DNA from: Apostichopus japonicus
Lineage: Eukaryota > Echinodermata > Holothuroidea > Aspidochirotida > Stichopodidae
Assembly: GCF_037975245.1 (NCBI RefSeq)
Contig: NC_092564.1
Coordinates: 19,792,484 to 19,856,483, forward strand
Length of the DNA: 64,000 bases
Direction: 5' to 3'
The position numbers and the translations under genes are program-made. The first letter of the stretch is position 1, and every line of letters begins with the position of its first letter. Shown here piece after piece: positions 59,101 to 64,000 of this stretch. The notes under the pieces are model-generated. The model worked only from the letters and a program-made list of their open reading frames with translations, had not been told where the DNA came from and did no database searches.

Positions 59101-62100
59101 TCTACATAGTAATAGCATGAGAACTTCTGAATCTTCACAATGCAGATATATGGTTATGTATTTACATTATTGCAGGAGTCGTCTGCTTCCCTCTAAAATC
59201 TCCACGCACACTGGTTCATCAAAATAAAAATGTAAATGCCATATGTATTTCATCTTTGAACTTTTACAGGAAGATAAGTACATTCGATGGAACGACGGAC
59301 TGAAACACATGTTGAGTAGATACCATACAGTGGTTGCCACTTTGAGCAATGCAGAGGTACAGTATGTCTGTTTACTGTTATGGTAACTGGCTGTTAGTGA
59401 GATAGGATATGAGTGTACCCTTACCTAACACGAATATATTCGATAAGTATTCGATAAGTATTCAAAGATTTCCTTAGTATTCAGAAAATCTACCATATAA
59501 CACACAGTACAAAATAAGTATTCGAATACTAATACGAATAACTATAAGCCTTCGTCAGAGCCGAATTATGTAAATGAGTTAAGTATTCGAATACCTGTTA
59601 GGTATTCGAATAGGTATTCGAATAGCTCTTCGAATAGCTCTTCGAATAGCTATCGAATAGGTATTCGAGTAGCTTTTGGAATAGCTATTTGAATACTTAG
59701 CTCATTTACATATAAGTATTCGCTCATTTAAATAATTCGGCTCTGACGAATACTTGTAGTTATTCGAATACTTATTCGCTAGTATTCGAATACTTGTATG
59801 CTAATTAGTTATGTTATGAAGGCTTAACAGGTTTCTGAATACTTACTTGAATACTTATTGAATACTTGTATGCTAATTAGTTCCAAGTAAGGAGAGTTAG
59901 GAATTTGGCCAGCTTGTAGTCCTAGCTTCTTGATTAAATCTGCTATTAAAAGTTGAATAACATTCACAAGGAATAAATATCTATTTGAAATGGAGTATTA
60001 AGCACAGAATACTAAAACAGTAGGTCTTATGAATATGATCGATGAAATTTTGGAAACGCTTCAGCTATTTAATCCTCCGCGGTATATTTCAAATATTTTT
60101 GCGCTGTTCAAAGTGTAAGGGTGTTAGCCACTGAAGAAAAATGTTCGTTCTTGATCAGAGAACTCTGGGTTTGGTTGGAAGACCAAACACAGAGCAGATA
60201 CATCAAAACTGGAAAACTCAACAGGATTGGATCAAAAGAAATTATAATTATGAATAACAAACAATATTCAGCTGATCTGGGCCCAGTCAAAGAATTAAAT
60301 AAAATAACTTACAGTCGTGAGGTCACACCCAAATGTTAAAGTAAATACACTTAATTTAAAAGTCTGTTCTGGTGAGTTGGCCTGCTGGTGACATCAAGTA
60401 TTCTACGACATCGTATCTTCCACGACATCAGATATTCCACAACATCAGAAACAGTTAAACACAATAAATGGTATTATGAATGTCCGATCCCAACAAAGTA
60501 TTATCCTTCAATTTATAAGCAATGGTGTCGCAGGGTATCTTTCAGTAAAATAATGTCAATATCCTCTGTAGTAAAATAATGTCCTTTATAAGAAATGGTG
60601 TCCCGGAATATACTTTATTGTAAAATAATATCCTTTATAATAAAATAGTGTCCCAGACTGTCAGTTGAATATCACAACTTCCATAAAATGATAAGGACTA
60701 CAGTAACTTGAACTATGCAAATTAAGGTTTAAAACAAACTATCCAGCCATTAAAACTATCTTTCTCTTCTTTTGCAACTGCCTTGCTCAGATACTTATAG
60801 CCAACTGCCTTATACCCCTCACAAAACTCCCTTTGTTACTAAAAATATACACACACAGACCCCATTTCCTGTGAGAGCTAATTTCCAGGAAGAACAAGAT
60901 AGTTGCCTAGCAACCTAGAAGAGGTAGAAGTGTAGAGGTTTTAATCCACAAGACAACATACAAATATACTGTACAAATGTATAGCCCCTCTGTTCAGTGC
61001 ACAATGCACCTAATAAACAAGTAAAAATATGGTACAAAACAAAACTTTATGTAAGAGCTGACCATCTTACAAAGGAAATAAGTATTCGAATAGGCATTCA
61101 ATGAAATAGGTGTTCGAATACTTATTGGAATAGCTATATTTAGCATTCTCTAAGCATTCGAAGGAAAGAAGTATTCGAATACCTATTGGAATAGTTATTT
61201 TAAGTATTCAATTAGTTATTCTAAAGTCTGAATGCTTAAATTTTTGAAATACCAACTATATAGCTATTCGAATACTTAGCGAATACTTAGCGAATACTTA
61301 ATAGTTATTCGTGTTGGGTAAGGGTAGTGCTATTCACAGCCTACACTCTGTAATGTAAACATCCGTACATGTTTATTGCAAGTCATAAATAGCACTAGTA
61401 GGGTTGGCCGATTTGGTCTTTGGGCGGTGTGCCCTTGACTCCCCAGCACGAAAATCTATCCAGTTTGGTGTGGCCAAGGGTATTGTAACTACTTATGAAT
61501 ACATGTAGACTATTAACTCTATGGCCCTTATATGTGTAGAGGATTTAGCAGAAAGTTTGGATGAGCATATTCATGTATCGTTGGTGTCGCATAATTAGCA
61601 ATATATATTTCAATTTACTGAATGAGAGGGTAATTGGTTGGTAATAAAGAAGAAGATGTTAGCAGTGGCAATGAGTGACTCTTGTGGTGTATGGATCTAA
61701 TTGGAAGTAGCCTATGGTCAGGTTATATAACATAACCAACTACGGTAAAGGACCTGTCCTAGTAAAGTCGTTATTGTTGTTGTTTCACTTTATCTGATCG
61801 TTAAAGTAAAATTGAACGTGATTTAATGTTTTTCTTTTCCATTTTTTTTCCTAAATTGTCCTCTGTTGTTGATTTACTCACATTACCTTTCTTTTGTTAC
61901 ACATGAGTTGAGTGGCCCGTTTCCTTGTCCGCCCATTCCCTTGATTTTGATTGTAAATGTTGTTCTCTTTGAGTAGAATAAATTTGATTGTGTTAGTACA
62001 TGAATGTCTTTGTTATTTAAAACAATAGACTCAGTTGCTAGATGAGCATCTTAACGACCTGAGTCGGACTCTGAAACCAGGCCATAAGAGACTGAATTGG

Positions 62101-64000
62101 AACTCCCTCGGCATCTCAGACTATGTATCAAAGTGTGAACAGGTCAGTACATTTTACTAAACCATGACATGTTGTCAGGTGCACTTTTTCTTTCCTATTG
62201 CCACTCACAAAACAGCTAACAGCATTTTATAACAATGTAGGGATGGCAGCGTTACATATGTTAAGGAAAAAAATACTTTCTTGTTGTGATTCACTGAAAG
62301 TACATCAATTTTGCTTTTTATTTGAGGTTTGGAGACATTATTTCTATGGTATTTGAGATTTTGTATTTACTCAAATGTATTTGCTAAGTGGTGTGTGTGG
62401 TGGGGGGGGGGGGGAGTAAGAGTAACTAATGATATTAATGTGATTGTATTCTACCTATCAGAGCATAGAGAAACCAAATAAGCATGTCAAGTATCAATTT
62501 TGTGGTGTGTATAATGGATTACATAACCAGACTTATTTTTTGTAGCCATTTTAACTCATACATGTTTTAAGGGTACTTACATATTCTTAAAATGTATTTC
62601 TTCAAATGAATTAAAAAAATCATGTTTTGGATATCCATCTTGTCAGTTTTAGATAAAGTTTATTTATATGTTTAAAAGAAATATCTGATTTCAGTTGTGC
62701 ATTTATTACTAATTTAACAACCTTTCATGTTTTTTCAGGCTATATCCAAATTTGAATCACTACTGAATCAAATCCAGAAAAATGCGAAGGACATCGACGC
62801 GAGACTGAAATCCATCGAGGGGGCCAATCTGTTCAAAGGGCCACCCCCTCTCCTGAATGGGGAAATATTGCCCAGTTGTAAAGAATATTTTGAGAGAATA
62901 GAGCAGGAACGAATACACACGTTCGAAGTGTTGGCTCGCAAGTACCGTGCCATCGGCCCGCTTCTGACCAAGATGGAAGGTCTGGTCGCTCATACGAATT
63001 CTGGCAAATCAATTAGACTACACAGCTATTATGCTTACTGGGAGAATAAAGTGTACCACACTTTGAGGAATGTAAGTGTTTTGGGTTACTTTTCATTATG
63101 AAGGATGTTAGAAACATCTTGAAGAGGTTTAGCTATAACTATATATTGTTATAATGTGTAACAGTACAGACAAACATTATTTAGCTTACATGCACAAACC
63201 TCATATGCAAACACATGATGTTTCCAGTGCTAGCAACAATAGATAATAAAAAAATAGTAATGAAAAGGAGGTACATTCTCAAAGTTTCACTGGAGTGACT
63301 TCATTTCCATATTCATATCCAAAATCATTGAAAATGATAATTCTGTTCGATAGCTCACTATTTTTATTTAAATATAACATAGTAAGCTTTTCTGAAAATT
63401 CTTAGTTATCTCTATCAATCATTTCACCACACTTTCACTTTCACTTTCACTGGAGTGACTTCATTTCCATATTCATATCCAAAATCATTGAAAATGATAA
63501 TTCTGTTCGATAGCTCACTATTTTTATTTAAATATAACATAGTAAGCTTTTCTGAAAATTCTTAGTTATCTCTATCAATCATTTCACCACACTTTCAATC
63601 TATTAAATTAAATACAAATTTCATCAATAGTGTTTGTCTCATTAAGGTTTAAATTTTGACCTAAATATCATAGTATTGAAGATGAAAGAATACAATTTTG
63701 TTAATACTTTTAACAGCAAACATTTCTCTGATATGTTTTGTTCAATTCTTACCCATTTTCACACACTTTTACACTTTGTTTATAAGTTAATGCTCAGTTA
63801 ATTTTTGCATGGTAGTCTATAAAAGCCTAGTCTCTTACCTTTTCTTTATTATCTATTAAAAGCAGTGATATGTTCGTACCATGTCCAAAGTTTTACAAGA
63901 GTTATTTGATGCTGTAAATCCCATCGAAACTTAATATGCATTTTGCTTTATATTTTGTTTTGTTCTGTACACAGTTGATGATTACAAATCTGACGAGATT
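50142..64000 (+). CDS. DNAH10: Axonemal dynein heavy chain 10, N-terminal tail (3' partial)
   Basis: Motor heavy chain of the inner-arm I1/f dynein of motile cilia. Exons: 50142-50358, 51029-51160, 51863-52017, 52676-52900, 53654-54489, 55157-55355, 55816-55932, 56311-56559, 57654-57830, 58068-58245, 58709-58836, 59270-59356, 62029-62142, 62739-63071, 63975-64000 and beyond. All 14 junctions are GT/AG with matching phase, giving about 1057 residues. The start ATG is supported by an in-frame TGA at 50127-50129. Exons 2-3 are acidic and Lys-rich linker sequence. Exon 4 has CHGHIPEEVAVDDCVYFIRN, and exon 5 opens the DHC N1 tail with KKTPQGKGPLPEIDFWRERN and LRMVWIISRHYNNDDRMVPL. Exon 6 has KIEASGRDARWEFDRKRLFE and exon 9 AIAWERSLFLRIKHTI. 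These blocks match DNAH10 rather than other axonemal heavy chains. The tail binds the intermediate chains and the partner heavy chain; linker, AAA+ ring and stalk lie beyond the window. Confidence 0.95.
53100..53653 (+). other. DNAH10 intron 4, distal part
   Basis: Non-coding; includes a poly-C run near 53130-53140. It ends in the acceptor CGTCCAAG, which has a poor pyrimidine tract for such a long downstream exon. The phase and the VYLPLLSFN sequence support it. Confidence 0.6.
54490..55156 (+). other. DNAH10 intron 5
   Basis: GTAAGT to TTAAAG, phase 2. AT-rich with no nested feature. The acceptor is weak but restores the frame as IFK-DTHPQIKAR. Confidence 0.75.
56560..57653 (+). other. DNAH10 intron 8
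   Basis: AT-rich. It carries imperfect repeats of TATTATTRTATGATACTATG near 56930-57200, a degenerate tandem region. No gene is seen. Confidence 0.6.
59416..61326. mobile_element. 1.9-kb element with TACCCTTACC ends and dense TATTCGAATA palindromes (DNAH10 intron 12)
   Basis: Left end TACCCTTACCTAACACGAAT and right end, inverted, TACCCTTACCCAACACGAAT: about 21-bp terminal inverted repeats with one mismatch. Flanking GTG occurs on both sides (59413-59415, 61327-61329), a possible 3-bp duplication. Both margins are packed with variants of GTATTCGAATA and CGAATAGCTATTCG, and the left margin also contains an inverted pair with ATTCGGCTCTGACGAA. The centre has no recognisable transposase. It looks like a non-autonomous foldback DNA transposon. 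Confidence 0.75.
63285..63600. repeat. 160-bp tandem duplication in DNAH10 intron 14
   Basis: TTTCACTGGAGTGACTTCAT starts at 63285 and again at 63445. The two copies are nearly identical through ATTTCACCACACTTTCA. A short CTTTCA repeat at the junction may have promoted slippage or unequal exchange. Confidence 0.95.

Overview
This is a eukaryotic, animal nuclear window. The evidence is multi-exon genes with GT/AG introns whose phases can be checked across junctions, AATAAA signals, long AT-rich introns, (TA)n microsatellites, a tRNA-derived SINE and many small DNA transposons. The axonemal dynein is close to the vertebrate DNAH10 type and the cholinesterase-like genes carry a T-peptide, so a ciliated metazoan is certain. 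A marine invertebrate deuterostome, perhaps an echinoderm, is my inference from overall sequence character (frequent AGGCCTA words, many poly-G/poly-C runs). I cannot name the species.

Layout, left to right. (1) 590-3559, + strand: the last two coding exons of a gene ending in a UBZ1-like zinc finger (TAX1BP1/CALCOCO type), followed by a 3' UTR to about 4.7 kb. (2) About 4.7-10.4 kb: intergenic, with simple repeats, a degenerate DNA-transposon remnant and a tandem array carrying AGGTCA half-sites. (3) 10.4-15.8 kb, + strand: a cytosolic HSP70 with heat-shock elements and a TATA box, but split by a 3.1-kb intron after codon 61. (4) 16.1-49.3 kb: a direct segmental duplication. Block A (about 16098-30205) and block B (about 31197-49340) each hold an 11-exon, minus-strand cholinesterase-like gene ending in a tryptophan amphiphilic tetramerization (WAT, AChE T-type) exon. 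Copy B is intact (604 aa, complete Ser-Glu-His triad). Copy A has a one-base deletion in the oxyanion-hole motif and a stop shortly after. (5) 50142-64000, + strand: the first 15 exons of the inner-arm dynein heavy chain DNAH10, about 1057 residues of the N-terminal tail, running off the window.

The genes do not form an operon or a shared pathway. HSP70 and cholinesterase copy A are convergent. The two cholinesterases are direct duplicates, and DNAH10 is transcribed away from them.

The duplication gives a natural before-and-after comparison. Block B contains insertions missing from block A: a 685-bp foldback element with 105-bp internal repeats and a 6-bp target duplication, a 1.6-kb hAT-like element with an 8-bp target duplication, and a 490-bp insertion at a TA. 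It also has a 21-bp minisatellite grown from one unit to about ten. Block A in turn has a much longer (TA)n tract. No mobile-element protein was recognised, so all elements appear non-autonomous.
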